From Acidobacteriota bacterium (GTDB lineage Bacteria > Acidobacteriota > Terriglobia > UBA7540): a DNA stretch of 64,000 nt. The notes beneath the pieces are model-generated. The model worked only from the letters and a program-made list of their open reading frames with translations. It did not search any database and was not told where the DNA came from. Made by a program: the position numbers and the translations under genes. Below, piece after piece: positions 51,469 to 60,684 of this stretch (its first letter is position 1; each line of letters begins with the position of its first letter). The DNA lies in assembly GCA_902812415.1 (NCBI GenBank), contig CADDZJ010000003.1, forward strand, positions 62,001 through 126,000. The letters are read 5' to 3'.

Positions 51469-52002
51469 TTATGAACCTGAGGGGATAATGCCAAACAAGG
51501 ATTGACCGTACTCAACAGGTTGGCCGTTCTGGAGGTAAATCTCGGCAACTTCACCGGCAATTTCGGCCTCGATTTCGTTCATCAACTTCATCGCTTCGAT
51601 GATGCACAGCACCTGCCCTTTTTGGATCTTGTCCCCTACCTTGACATAGGGTGGGGCCTCCGGGCTAGAGGAGGCATAAAAAGTGCCGACGATGGGCGAC
51701 CGGATGACATGAAGATTTTCAGGAGCGCGATCTCGGACCTCAGCCTTGGCGGACGCAGGGGTCTCAATCGGCGTTGTCGGCGCCGTGATCGGATGTGTCG
51801 CCGCCCGCTCCGTATGCGCAGTCATTCCCTGCTCCGCGGAGCTTTCCAAAACAACCCCCCGCTTGATGCGAATTCGAAAGCCATTCTTCTCCATCTCAAA
51901 TTCGCTGATGCTCCGTTCGCTCAACAGGTCCACAATCTCTCGGAGGGCCTCCAGGTTCAAAAGCTCTTGCCGTTCCTCTTTGCGCGAGGTTTTTCCAGGC
52001 AT
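51469..52002 (-). CDS. accB: Biotin carboxyl carrier protein of acetyl-CoA carboxylase
   Basis: A 177-residue AccB. The biotin-attachment site EAMKLMNEI puts the modified Lys at 139. The preceding SPIVGTFYASSSPEAPPYVK is the standard lipoyl/biotinyl domain opening with its thumb. A Thr/Pro/Ala-rich linker (about 60-95) joins an N-terminal helical domain (LREIVDLLSERSISEFEMEK). accC normally follows accB but here the secretin gene does. The Xaa-Pro peptidase gene upstream matches the common peptidase-(efp)-accB neighbourhood. Confidence 0.95.
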   Translation of the reverse strand: MPGKTSRKEERQELLNLEALREIVDLLSERSISEFEMEKNGFRIRIKRGVVLESSAEQGMTAHTERAATHPITAPTTPIETPASAKAEVRDRAPENLHVIRSPIVGTFYASSSPEAPPYVKVGDKIQKGQVLCIIEAMKLMNEIEAEIAGEVAEIYLQNGQPVEYGQSLFGIIPSGS

Positions 52003-52060
52003 TATGGCTAATACTCCAATAAGGTATAAGGGTATATAAGCTGTGCCAAAACTGCTCTTC

Positions 52061-52129
52061 TAGCGGGCAATGTCTCCACCGCCAGTTTTTATTTCAATCA
52101 CTCGGGCGCGCGGGACATTGCCGCTACAG
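52061..52129. repeat. Family B-related palindrome
   Basis: TAGCGGGCAATGTC at the left and GACATTGCCGCTACAG at the right form a nearly perfect stem in the gap upstream of accB. Confidence 0.6.
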
Positions 52130-52185
52130 TGAATCTTTCAGCCTCTTCACTCACGCTCCGGAACTGTGAAGAATTCAAAGCCGGT

Positions 52186-53280
52186 CTATTCAATCCACCA
52201 CCGGTCCTTGACCGCCTCAGTCAGAACTTCAGTTCCTGTCTCGGTCACCAACACGGTGTCTTCAATCCGAATTCCGCCAAAGTCTTTCAGATAAATCCCG
52301 GGTTCAACCGTCACGACAGCCCCCGCAGGCACGCGCTTCTTTTCACTTTTTCCAAGGCGAGGCGGTTCGTGAATTTCAATTCCGACCCCGTGGCCTGTGC
52401 TATGCGTGAAGCGATCCGCCAGGCCCTTCCTGGCGAGCGACCTTCGGGCGGCGGCATCCACCTTCTGAGCTTTCACGCCCGCCCGAAGGTCTTCCATGGC
52501 GCGTTCTTGAGCGTTGAGCACCGACCCATAGAGCGAGCGCACACGCCGACCCGGCGTTCCCAGATAAAGGGTGCGTGTCATATCCGCCATATAGCCGCCG
52601 AGTATAGCACCAAGATCGAGGATCACCAACTCACCCGGCTCTAATAGCTTAGCTGAAGCGCGGGCGTGAGGCAAAGCGGCTCGCGCGCCCGAAGCGACAA
52701 TGGTCTCAAAGGCCGCCCCTTCAGCGCCTTTGCGGCGCATGCGGAATTCAAGCTCCCCGGCGATATCCTTCTCTGAGATTCCCGGCCGCACCTCGCCGAC
52801 AATTTCCTCATAAACCTCCGACGTCAGAAGGCATGCCTTCCGAATCTGGGAAATTTCCAGATCGTCTTTCACCACTCGCAGATTCTCAAGCAAGCTCCCC
52901 GCAGGCAACCACTTCATGGCGGCGGGCGATCCGCGGCGAAGAGCCTGGAATCCCTCCCAGGTGAGAAACGACTCCTCAAAACCGGCTCGCTTTTCGCGCC
53001 TCTTCCTGAACCAACGCGCCGCCGCTCGCAGAAGCCCGTCCCGGACTTCTACCACCTCCACCCCATGAGCCTGTTCTTGCGCCTGAAGCGTGTATCGCGG
53101 ATCGACCAGCAGAAGAGCTTCTGTACCACTCCAGATTGTGACGCCGGCGCTGCCGCGAAAGCCGGTAAGATAAAAGACGTTTGCCGGCTTCGTGACCATC
53201 AATAAGGGCAGCTTGCGGGCCGCCATTTTCCGTCGTAACGCCTTCTGCCGGGCTTCAAAATATTTTAAATTCGATTCCAC
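52186..53280 (-). CDS. Xaa-Pro aminopeptidase/dipeptidase, M24B family
   Basis: A 364-residue metallopeptidase with a creatinase-like N-terminal domain and pita-bread C-terminal domain. The five metal ligands are visible: two Asp in LVILDLGAILGGYMADMTRT, His in HSTGHGVGIEIHEP, Glu in VVTVEPGIYL and Glu in GGIRIEDTVLVTE. It cleaves peptides N-terminal to or after proline; substrate length cannot be told. It lies upstream of accB with a 183-base gap containing a repeat. Confidence 0.93.
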   Translation of the reverse strand: MESNLKYFEARQKALRRKMAARKLPLLMVTKPANVFYLTGFRGSAGVTIWSGTEALLLVDPRYTLQAQEQAHGVEVVEVRDGLLRAAARWFRKRREKRAGFEESFLTWEGFQALRRGSPAAMKWLPAGSLLENLRVVKDDLEISQIRKACLLTSEVYEEIVGEVRPGISEKDIAGELEFRMRRKGAEGAAFETIVASGARAALPHARASAKLLEPGELVILDLGAILGGYMADMTRTLYLGTPGRRVRSLYGSVLNAQERAMEDLRAGVKAQKVDAAARRSLARKGLADRFTHSTGHGVGIEIHEPPRLGKSEKKRVPAGAVVTVEPGIYLKDFGGIRIEDTVLVTETGTEVLTEAVKDRWWIE

Positions 53281-53440
53281 CCGTCTTTTACCCCTTACTC
53301 AGCATTTCTCCCATGTTATCTGAAATCATGGGCCATGAACCCGGTTGATTTTAGGATTAGGGTTTTCTAATGCAAATCTCGCTGGGGCGAGCGCGAGGTT
53401 GAAAAATACGCCAGGGAACTTATGAAATGCGCCACTAAGG

Positions 53441-53446
53441 TATAAT
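53441..53446 (+). promoter_or_regulatory. Possible sigma-70 -10 element of the cysteine desulfurase gene
   Basis: A perfect TATAAT lies 17 bases before ATG 53464, but the -35 region (around ACTTAT) is poor. A GAAGGA ribosome site follows. Confidence 0.35.
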
Positions 53447-53463
53447 TTCCTGAAGGACATTTC

Positions 53464-54630
53464 ATGAAGCTGCCGATTTACTTCGATCACCACGCCACAA
53501 CGCCGGTAGACCCTCGCGTTCTGGAAGCGATGCTGCCCTACTTCACGGAAAAGTTTGGCAACGCCGCCAGCCGAAGCCATCGTTTCGGCTGGGAAGCCGC
53601 GGAAGCTGTTGAGACAGCTCGGAAACAAGTGGCTCGGCTGATTCATGCGCGCCCGCAGGAAATTCTCTTCACTTCCGGAGCCACCGAATCCGACAACCTG
53701 GCCCTCAAAGGCGTTGCCCGAGCGCATCGCGAAAAGGGCAATCACATCATCACGCTTCCTACCGAGCACAAAGCTGTGCTGGATTCATGCCACCGGCTCG
53801 AGCAGGAAGGTTTTCGCGTAACCTATCTACCCGTGAACCGCGACGGCCTGATTGACCTCGACCGGCTGAAAGCGGCCTTCACTCCGCAGACCATTCTGGT
53901 CAGCGTCATGGCGGCTCATAACGAGATTGGCGTCGTCCAGGCCCTGACGGCTATCGGCCAGCTTTGTGGCGAGCGCGGTGTTCTATTTCATACTGATGCG
54001 GCGCAGGCTGCCGGTAAAATCCCAATCCATGTCGAGAGTATGCAGATCGATCTTCTCTCGATCAGCGCTCATAAGATGTACGGCCCAAAGGGTGTGGGAG
54101 CGCTTTACGTGCGTGAGCGCAAGCCTCCGCTGGCCATTGAGCCTCTGATTGATGGCGGCGGCCATGAACGCGGGATGCGTTCCGGGACGCTCAACGTTCC
54201 CGGGATCGTGGGCCTGGGGAAGGCTTGCGAAATCTGCCGGCAAGAGATGCCGCAGGAATCCGAGCGGCTTTGCAGCTTGCGCGACCGCCTGCGGGATGGG
54301 ATTCTCTCACGTTTGGATGACGTCTACGTTAACGGCAGCATGGAGCGCCGCCTGCCCCACAATTTGAATCTGAGTTTCGCTTCAGTCGATTCCGAATCGC
54401 TCCTGGTGGCGCTGAACGATATCGCTTTATCCACCGGTTCCGCCTGCACTTCCGCCAAATCGGAACCTTCCTACGTGCTGAAGGCGTTGGGCGTGCCGGA
54501 TGAACTCGCCTACGCCTCCCTTCGTTTCGGCCTGGGCCGTTTCAATACTGAAGAAGAAGTGGACTACGTGGTGGATCGCGTCGCCGAAGCCGTAACCAAC
54601 TTGCGAAGTCTCTCCCCGGCCCTGGAATAG
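53464..54630 (+). CDS. iscS: Cysteine desulfurase (NifS/IscS family)
   Basis: A 388-residue PLP enzyme that removes sulfur from cysteine for Fe-S clusters and thio-modification. The cofactor Lys is K204 in [16 protein letters not shown]. The catalytic loop is [14 protein letters not shown] with C328. The N-terminus [20 protein letters not shown] is standard for the IscS-like group. No iscU, iscR or mnmA gene is adjacent, so the sulfur acceptor is unknown. A GAAGGA site precedes ATG 53464. Confidence 0.95.
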   Translation: MKLPIYFDHHATTPVDPRVLEAMLPYFTEKFGNAASRSHRFGWEAAEAVETARKQVARLIHARPQEILFTSGATESDNLALKGVARAHREKGNHIITLPTEHKAVLDSCHRLEQEGFRVTYLPVNRDGLIDLDRLKAAFTPQTILVSVMAAHNEIGVVQALTAIGQLCGERGVLFHTDAAQAAGKIPIHVESMQIDLLSISAHKMYGPKGVGALYVRERKPPLAIEPLIDGGGHERGMRSGTLNVPGIVGLGKACEICRQEMPQESERLCSLRDRLRDGILSRLDDVYVNGSMERRLPHNLNLSFASVDSESLLVALNDIALSTGSACTSAKSEPSYVLKALGVPDELAYASLRFGLGRFNTEEEVDYVVDRVAEAVTNLRSLSPALE

Positions 54631-54668
54631 AGCCCTCATCGCCAGGCGCCGCGTTGCAGAAAAGAAGC

Positions 54669-54795
54669 TGTCATTCTGAGCGAGCGCGGCGAGCGAAGAA
54701 TCTCGGTATTGGCGAAATTGTGCGAAATATGCGGATTCTTCACAGGGTTTATCTTGAGCGTAATACCGGGATCCTTCGCTCCGCTCAGGATGACA
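54669..54795. repeat. Family A-related palindrome without the outer ends
   Basis: TGTCATTCTGAGCGAGCG at the left and CGCTCAGGATGACA at the right enclose two AGAATC/GGATTC-type arms. The CAGGTTGCTG ends of family A are missing, so this is a related but separate subfamily. Confidence 0.65.
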
Positions 54796-54878
54796 AGACC
54801 CAAAGTTTTTGCTTGGAAAACCAGATGGACGACCTTGCCATACAACGCCCGCATTGCAGCGTTGCGACGTTATCCAGA

Positions 54879-55487
54879 TCACACATGGATGTGCAGGTAC
54901 CACAAATTCAGGCTGATCAATTCGCGCAGAGAATATAAAGTTCGGAGGTAGGAATCCGCTTCAATCGAACTATTCGGAACAGGCGAGCCATAGGCCGTGA
55001 CGCCAAACTTTGCAAACAGAAGCTTGATTCGATAAAGATGGAATCCATCGCTCACCGCGATGCAGGTATGCGCATGGCGCTGGTTGAGGATCTGAGCGGC
55101 AGCGTATACGCTCTGATACGTGGTGGCGCCTTCCGCCGTGCTGAGGATTTTTCCGGCCGCGACTCCTTTCTGGATGAGATAATCGCGCCCCACACCCGCT
55201 TCGGTGTAATGCGGGTCGCCGCCGCTTCCACCGGTGGTGATGATGAGAGGCGCAAGGCCGCGCTCTTCCAGGCTGAAAGCGTGATCAAGCCGCGCCTGAT
55301 AGACAGGCGAGGGCGCGCCATCGTATTCCGCTGCGCCCATCACCACGATGGCGGCAGCCGGCTTGGCCTCATCCGTCATCGCCTGGGCGCGGATGGCGCG
55401 ATAAAGAGAGCGTTCAAAGAGTGCCCCGACCGCCAGAGCGATGAGGATTCCGGCGTAAATCCAACGATGGGGATGAAAGCGTCTCAG
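54879..55487 (-). CDS. YdcF/DUF218 family membrane-anchored protein (apparent CTG start)
   Basis: A DUF218-type protein (AAIVVMGAAEYDGAPSPVYQ, LAPLIITTGGSGG, DGFHLYRIKLLF). The first ATG in frame (55379) would give 166 residues with no membrane segment. The frame continues upstream to 55487, where CTG overlaps the tsaC stop as CTGA and AAGGAG lies eight bases ahead. This adds RRFHPHRWIYAGILIALAVG, a typical single N-terminal membrane anchor of this family (202 residues in all). No ATG, GTG or TTG is available in that extension. YdcF-type proteins are linked to envelope metabolism; the reaction is unknown. Confidence 0.82.
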   Translation of the reverse strand: MRRFHPHRWIYAGILIALAVGALFERSLYRAIRAQAMTDEAKPAAAIVVMGAAEYDGAPSPVYQARLDHAFSLEERGLAPLIITTGGSGGDPHYTEAGVGRDYLIQKGVAAGKILSTAEGATTYQSVYAAAQILNQRHAHTCIAVSDGFHLYRIKLLFAKFGVTAYGSPVPNSSIEADSYLRTLYSLRELISLNLWYLHIHV

Positions 55488-56113
55488 CCGAGCAACTCCT
55501 TAAGGGCCTCTTCAGAAATAGGCCCATGGCGTAGGACGCGCGGATGATCCCCCGCCAGGTCTACCACGGTGGATGCCTCGTCGCTGCCGGTAGACCCTCC
55601 ATCCAGTATGAGAGGCAGATGGCGGCCAATCTGCTCGTCCACCTCGGCAGCCGTCTTGCAAACGTGGTGATCGGAAAGATTGGCGCTGGTTCCGGTCAGC
55701 GGCCTTCCTGCGGCCGCGATGAGCGCAACCGCCAGCGGCGCGCGCGGCCAGCGCAATCCAACATTGCCGGTGTTGCCGGTCACCTTGAGGGGGATGAGCT
55801 TTGAAGCAGGCACCACCAGCGTCAGCGGGCCGGGCCAGTACTTCTCGGCAAGTTCAAAGAAGAGGTGCGGAGGATCATTCGTGAGTTCAATGGCTTGGTC
55901 AATTGAACTCACCAGCAGCGGCAGCGGCCGGTTAAAGGCGCGCCCCTTGACGCGAAAAACCTCAGCCACGGCGGAAAGATTGAACGGATCCGCGCCTAAA
56001 CCGTAAACCGTATCCGTTGGAAACGCCACCACTTTGCCATCGGTAATCAGCCGGGTGGCGCACTCCAAAACGTATTCCAGTCTTGAGCCTTCAACTTTCA
56101 AAATCTCTGCCAT
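55484..56113 (-). CDS. tsaC: L-threonylcarbamoyladenylate synthase (TsaC/Sua5 family)
   Basis: A 209-residue YrdC-fold enzyme that makes threonylcarbamoyl-AMP from threonine, bicarbonate and ATP for the t6A modification of ANN-decoding tRNAs. The signature GKVVAFPTDTVYGLGADPFN, the KYWPGPLTLVVPA segment and GRPLTGTSANLSDHHVC are intact. It lacks the C-terminal Sua5 extension. It overlaps the YdcF-like gene by 4 bases. Confidence 0.93.
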   Translation of the reverse strand: MAEILKVEGSRLEYVLECATRLITDGKVVAFPTDTVYGLGADPFNLSAVAEVFRVKGRAFNRPLPLLVSSIDQAIELTNDPPHLFFELAEKYWPGPLTLVVPASKLIPLKVTGNTGNVGLRWPRAPLAVALIAAAGRPLTGTSANLSDHHVCKTAAEVDEQIGRHLPLILDGGSTGSDEASTVVDLAGDHPRVLRHGPISEEALKELLG

Positions 56114-56272
56114 AAAGCTTTACCGTTCGCCAATTTGCGCGTGGCGCTGACCGTAGCACAGGCCGGAATTCGCGTCAAGCCGATATCCCTGAAGATACCA
56201 CTCGGAGGGGGCAGCATCGGCAAATTTCTTGCCGACGCCGTAGCCCGAAACGATGTGAACAATTCGGATGAG

Positions 56273-58903
56273 TTATTGGCTGGAGAGAAACAATTGCTGG
56301 AAGCCGAGCGCATTCACATCCGTGAAACGTGGAGTGCCGGGGGGAAGGTCAGAAATGTTTTGAAAATCTGCATCAAAGCTATAACCGCGAGTCGGCGGGC
56401 TATAAACGGTAGTGCAGCACTTGAATACTCCGGTTGCCTGACGGGAATAGTAGAAATCTGCAATGGAACCCTTGTAGTAAAGCGTCTGGCCACCCCAGTT
56501 TTCGAGCATACGCAAGAAGTTATGCACGCCGCCGTCGGTGCCAAAGTCCTGCGAAATAGAGTAACCATAAATCGGACTTGTCCCTCCCGATTGAAATGTC
56601 TGAAAAGGCACGTTGGTGCCCCCCATCACAGCGGTACGGTAGTAGGTAGTCGATGCAGGGCGGTTGCCGGGGTTGGTAGGCGAAGTAAAGCTTTCAAGGT
56701 CTGTCCAGCTATTGGAAAGCAGCGTGACGGCGTCTCCCATCACTGCAGACGGAACATGGCAAGCGCCCGGAATATCGCTAAATGATGAGCCTCCGGCTGG
56801 CGCGGCATTATAATCACCGAGGAGATAAACAGGATTTTCCGCCGCGACAGTGAATCCTCCTGAGCCGTTTGACCCTTCAGGCGTCGAACAGTTTGCCACA
56901 TTCAAAGGAGGCAGATTCCCCAGTGTTCCATCCATCAAACGCAAGGCGCGCCGGAAGAAGATAACGGGATTTTTTTCAGCCTGCCCGGCCGAGAGCGTGG
57001 TTCTGGGAGTAGCGGTGGGACCGAGTGGCGCAATACTCTGGCAAGGATAGAGCGGAGAAGTGGCGCTGGCGCATGAGGGTTTCGCGCCATAGGTATCAAA
57101 CGAATCCTGGTTCCAATTGCTTGTGCCCGCGTTGGCTCCGTCCACGTCTTCGGGAGCTTCCATCGCGCCATCCGGAGCGCCGGTAGGCGAAGCAGGGTTC
57201 ACAATATCCTCGTTGCCGAACATGCCCGTTTCTCCGACCCCAGGAGCAAAGTTACCCCGCCGGTCCGAAAAATAAACGATATAACCTCCGTTATTCAGCG
57301 CCATCGTTCCGCTGCTGCCGAACTGTCCGGCAAACCAGCGCTGAAGATTCGCAACATCCAATTCAACAACGCTCATCACTCCATTGAGGTAAATATTTCC
57401 ATCATTGACGTCGCGTAAACTTCCCTCGCGGGTGTCGTACATGTTGATCGGGACGTAATCATAGGGGTTCAGGCTGCCCACCGGGTTTGTGACACACGGA
57501 CCTGACTTCGCACCAGGAGTCAAGCCCGGATTAGGATTGCAGTTATAACGATTGGGCTCTTCCAGATGAACAATAGGATGGTTTGTGCACGAAAGAGGCA
57601 AAGTGCTATTGGCCGTGATGCCCTGTTTAAGGATTTCTGTGGTCACATTTTGCCAGGCGCCAGAACTTACTTGAATATCGATCTCAATGTATCCGCCAAT
57701 CAGAGATATATTCGCAGGAATCAGAAAATCATTGTCCTGTTCAAGGATGGCGCGCAGCGGCTTACCCTTAAACGTCGGTACTGAGCCGGGAGACAGCGCG
57801 AGAGGCGCATGGCAAGGGTCCACTGTATACCAGGTAATCGGGAACGCTGTGTTCAGCGAAACCGCGCCCGAGGGGTTCGGAAGACTGTTTGCACTATCCG
57901 AGAGAAGAATCCGCATGCTGGCCTGATTTTCCAGGCGGGCCTGCGCGAGCAACGGCGTATCTGCCCCTTGAGCGCGTTCAATAATCGAAATGGGGGCGGC
58001 GCCCTGAAAGGCGATGGCCATATTGAGCTGCTTAACGCCCGTGGCAGAAGTCTGAATATTCCCGTAATACGTGTTGAGCGAGAGCGCCTTCCAGCCAGAG
58101 TTAGGAGCGCTGCCCAGCCCTCCGGTCAGGCTGCCTTCGTTCCGGGCCAGGGGACGATAATTACCCGGCGTGGTCACCACATTGACGTTTCCATTGTAGC
58201 TGGCGGAGGTTGTCCAGCCATTCGAGAGCTGCGCCCGAATCACATTCTGGTAGGCGGTTACCTTCGAAGGGAGCGTCAAGTTGCTGCCATCGCCCTCAGC
58301 CAGATAAAGATTACCGTTGGTGGCTACGCGGCCACCGAAGCTGAAGTCAGGCCCCGCAAAAAAGGAGAGGTCATTGTTCGAGAAGATGCCAAATTCAAAG
58401 ATAGGCACCGCAACTTCCTGAATCTCCCGCACCAGTTTAACCTCGGTGTTGTCGGCGCCTTCCGCAATGGCCGTCAAGGTGAAGTGGGTAATCGCGCCCT
58501 GCAGTCCCGCCAGTGGACCGCTGCCTCCAATCGTGCCGGAGGTCGATAAGAGGCCTCCGTTGGAGTTAGTCTGATAGCCGATGTAATAACCGCCTGAAGG
58601 AAACTGGCCGCCGGCTGGCGGGAAAATCACGCCTGGAATAGCCGGCGGCTGGGTATCTAAAGCATTGATCTGCGCAGGCGTCGGCGAGGCGGTATGAGAA
58701 AAAAGCGTGTCGATCTGCGCGCTCATGTTCTCCAGCGCTCCCTCAGCCCCATAGAAAGCCACCGAATTATCCACTCCGCTCGCCACCGTCTTCTGTTCAT
58801 CCATCACCATATAGATGAACCCGGCCGCTGCAAGCGAAAAAATGGTGAGCGTCAACAACGTGACGATCAAGGCGATCCCGGATTGTTTTCTGCGGCTTGG
58901 CAT
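56273..58903 (-). CDS. pilX: Giant PilX-like minor pilin
   Basis: An 876-residue protein. The leader is nine residues ending in Gly (MPSRRKQSG), followed by a PilX-type hydrophobic helix (IALIVTLLTLTIFSLAAAGF) without Glu5, as usual for PilX. The next part (VDNSVAFYGAEGALENMSAQ) is the PilX_N region. The remaining 800 residues form a large extracellular domain rich in Gly, Asn and Ser with an acidic, calcium-loop-like patch (APEDVDGANAG). Ordinary PilX is about 150-250 residues. AGGGG lies nine bases before ATG 58903. Last gene of its operon; no pilY1 follows. Confidence 0.82.
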   Translation of the reverse strand: MPSRRKQSGIALIVTLLTLTIFSLAAAGFIYMVMDEQKTVASGVDNSVAFYGAEGALENMSAQIDTLFSHTASPTPAQINALDTQPPAIPGVIFPPAGGQFPSGGYYIGYQTNSNGGLLSTSGTIGGSGPLAGLQGAITHFTLTAIAEGADNTEVKLVREIQEVAVPIFEFGIFSNNDLSFFAGPDFSFGGRVATNGNLYLAEGDGSNLTLPSKVTAYQNVIRAQLSNGWTTSASYNGNVNVVTTPGNYRPLARNEGSLTGGLGSAPNSGWKALSLNTYYGNIQTSATGVKQLNMAIAFQGAAPISIIERAQGADTPLLAQARLENQASMRILLSDSANSLPNPSGAVSLNTAFPITWYTVDPCHAPLALSPGSVPTFKGKPLRAILEQDNDFLIPANISLIGGYIEIDIQVSSGAWQNVTTEILKQGITANSTLPLSCTNHPIVHLEEPNRYNCNPNPGLTPGAKSGPCVTNPVGSLNPYDYVPINMYDTREGSLRDVNDGNIYLNGVMSVVELDVANLQRWFAGQFGSSGTMALNNGGYIVYFSDRRGNFAPGVGETGMFGNEDIVNPASPTGAPDGAMEAPEDVDGANAGTSNWNQDSFDTYGAKPSCASATSPLYPCQSIAPLGPTATPRTTLSAGQAEKNPVIFFRRALRLMDGTLGNLPPLNVANCSTPEGSNGSGGFTVAAENPVYLLGDYNAAPAGGSSFSDIPGACHVPSAVMGDAVTLLSNSWTDLESFTSPTNPGNRPASTTYYRTAVMGGTNVPFQTFQSGGTSPIYGYSISQDFGTDGGVHNFLRMLENWGGQTLYYKGSIADFYYSRQATGVFKCCTTVYSPPTRGYSFDADFQNISDLPPGTPRFTDVNALGFQQLFLSSQ

Positions 58904-58961
58904 GACGTTTTCCCCTCATATGGCTCCCGCCCTCAGCGGCTCTCGGCGCGTCGGAACGTTT

Positions 58962-60131
58962 TTAATATTTATCTACATACTCCAGGTTACGAAGCGTAAT
59001 CGCTGAAGCAACTGAGTTGCTGTAATACTGGCGACTTCTCCGCAAGGCGTGGCTTGATATTCCGGAGATCCACAGATTCACCTTGCTGATCTGGTTCGGA
59101 TTGGGCGGGCTTGGCAGGTTGGTATTCCCCGCCCCTCCCGTCGACAGATCATAGGTGAATTGCAGGTTATCAATTCCGTAAGCGACAGGATTGGGCGCAC
59201 TGTTGTCCAGTTCGCGCATCAACGTGTATGGATGCGCCGGATTCGAGTTATCGAGATAATAGGTGATCATGTCCACTTTAGTCAGCGTCACCGGAGGATA
59301 CCTTCCTCCAGACTGCAAACTGTCAATGGTTCCGCCGCACCCTGGCGCGCCAGCACACACCTGATCCAGACCAAGCGGGTCTGACACGAAATAAAGAATG
59401 TTGCTGTTCGTATCGACTTGAGTCACCATTCCCAGAGCGTAGCCCGCACTGCTCGAAAACATCATCAGGTCGCCGACATTCACGTTATAAGCGCCTCCGG
59501 GCGCCATCGTGCAGTTTTGAGTGCAGGTTGGAGGTCCCGGGACGTTAACGCTGACGGTATAGCCGCTGGATGAAGACGATGTGATATTCGCCACGGGCAG
59601 ATTCTGGGAAATCCAGCGCTCATCTGTCGTAAGGATGGTCACCTCATCAGAAAGTTTGCCGTTGATGAATCCACTCAAGCCCTGACCCGGCGTGATCACG
59701 GAAAGAACAATGCCGCCGCTGCCATTGCCGGTGGAGGGAAAAACCGTCTTGCCGGGTCCCGGGCGTTTCACGCTCGTGATGCCGTTCATGCTGGGTATCG
59801 GAACTCCTCCAATGGGAATCGAAGTCCCAGCCGCGTAAAAATCACGCGCGATCAGGTCTGCGGAAGCGCGCAGATTTTCATTGACCTCCGACATGGCGGA
59901 AACGCTTTCCGTCATGCTCTGAAGATCATTCAAGAAGCCGAAAGCCACACCCAGTAAAACGACGGTGAGGGCCAGCGCCACCAGCACTTCGATAAGAGCC
60001 ATGCCTTGATCTGACGCCCAATGCGGCTTGGGCAACCCTGCCCTGTGACAGGCGCCTGATCGGCAAAGCAGCGTTGACCGCGGAAGTGAGAATCTCTGTT
60101 CCATCTGTAGCTTCGTCAACTGATCAGACAT
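58962..60131 (-). CDS. pilW: PilW-like minor pilin
   Basis: A 389-residue prepilin. The cleavage site is SDQG/MALIEVLVALALTVVLLG with Glu5. From ATG 60131 the leader is 43 residues. A TTG at 60035 with AGGG ahead would shorten it to 11 and is a reasonable alternative. ATG 60131 overlaps the pilV stop, so coupling could support it. The mature part is beta-rich with Gly/Ser/Pro loops and the C-terminus carries the usual PilW-type strand (VAYGIDNLQFTYDLSTGGAG). Confidence 0.85.
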   Translation of the reverse strand: MSDQLTKLQMEQRFSLPRSTLLCRSGACHRAGLPKPHWASDQGMALIEVLVALALTVVLLGVAFGFLNDLQSMTESVSAMSEVNENLRASADLIARDFYAAGTSIPIGGVPIPSMNGITSVKRPGPGKTVFPSTGNGSGGIVLSVITPGQGLSGFINGKLSDEVTILTTDERWISQNLPVANITSSSSSGYTVSVNVPGPPTCTQNCTMAPGGAYNVNVGDLMMFSSSAGYALGMVTQVDTNSNILYFVSDPLGLDQVCAGAPGCGGTIDSLQSGGRYPPVTLTKVDMITYYLDNSNPAHPYTLMRELDNSAPNPVAYGIDNLQFTYDLSTGGAGNTNLPSPPNPNQISKVNLWISGISSHALRRSRQYYSNSVASAITLRNLEYVDKY

Positions 60132-60633
60132 AAGGGGAGATGTAGCAATTCAATTGATAGCTTCCTGTCACATTTGTGGGCGTCAGATAAGTGATCGTGA
60201 TGGTGATTTGTTTTAAGACGTTGCTGATCGTCGTGATTTTGATCTCTCGCTTATACCCATTCAGTGGGACGGCCACGCCGTCCGAAAGCATGCCGTCCGG
60301 CCCTGGCATGATGATGGTTTCCACCGGTCCGTCGTCGGCTGTATTAACCATGCCATCGCTGCCGGGACTCGTAAGAGGTTGGGGACCATCAAGAAAAATG
60401 CCGCCATTGCTGATGTTGTTAATCTGATTCCAAGTGAGTGTTTCATTGTTTCGCGCCGTGAGCACATCTTCCATGGCCTCTCGGGCTTTCTGACGAGCAA
60501 GCGCCTCCTGCTGACAGGACATGACAACGGTCATGCCCTGACCATACATATAGGCCAAACTCAGGAGACCAACGGTCAGGATGACTCCTGAAATCATGAC
60601 CTCGATCAATCCGAAACCACGTTCGCTGTTCAT
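60124..60633 (-). CDS. pilV: PilV-like minor pilin
   Basis: A 169-residue prepilin with a six-residue leader (MNSERG) and FGLIEVMISGVILTVGLLSL, Glu5 present. The helix continues into the PilV-type ARQKAREAMEDVLTARNNET segment. A GGAGG site lies 12 bases ahead of ATG 60633. Second gene of the left minor-pilin operon; expected to join FimT, PilW and PilX in the tip complex that primes pilus or pseudopilus assembly. Confidence 0.88.
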   Translation of the reverse strand: MNSERGFGLIEVMISGVILTVGLLSLAYMYGQGMTVVMSCQQEALARQKAREAMEDVLTARNNETLTWNQINNISNGGIFLDGPQPLTSPGSDGMVNTADDGPVETIIMPGPDGMLSDGVAVPLNGYKREIKITTISNVLKQITITITYLTPTNVTGSYQLNCYISPYV

Positions 60634-60684
60634 GGCAACGAGCCTCCTCTCCTCACCTGCGATAGCCTTTCCCCGTTCGGATGT

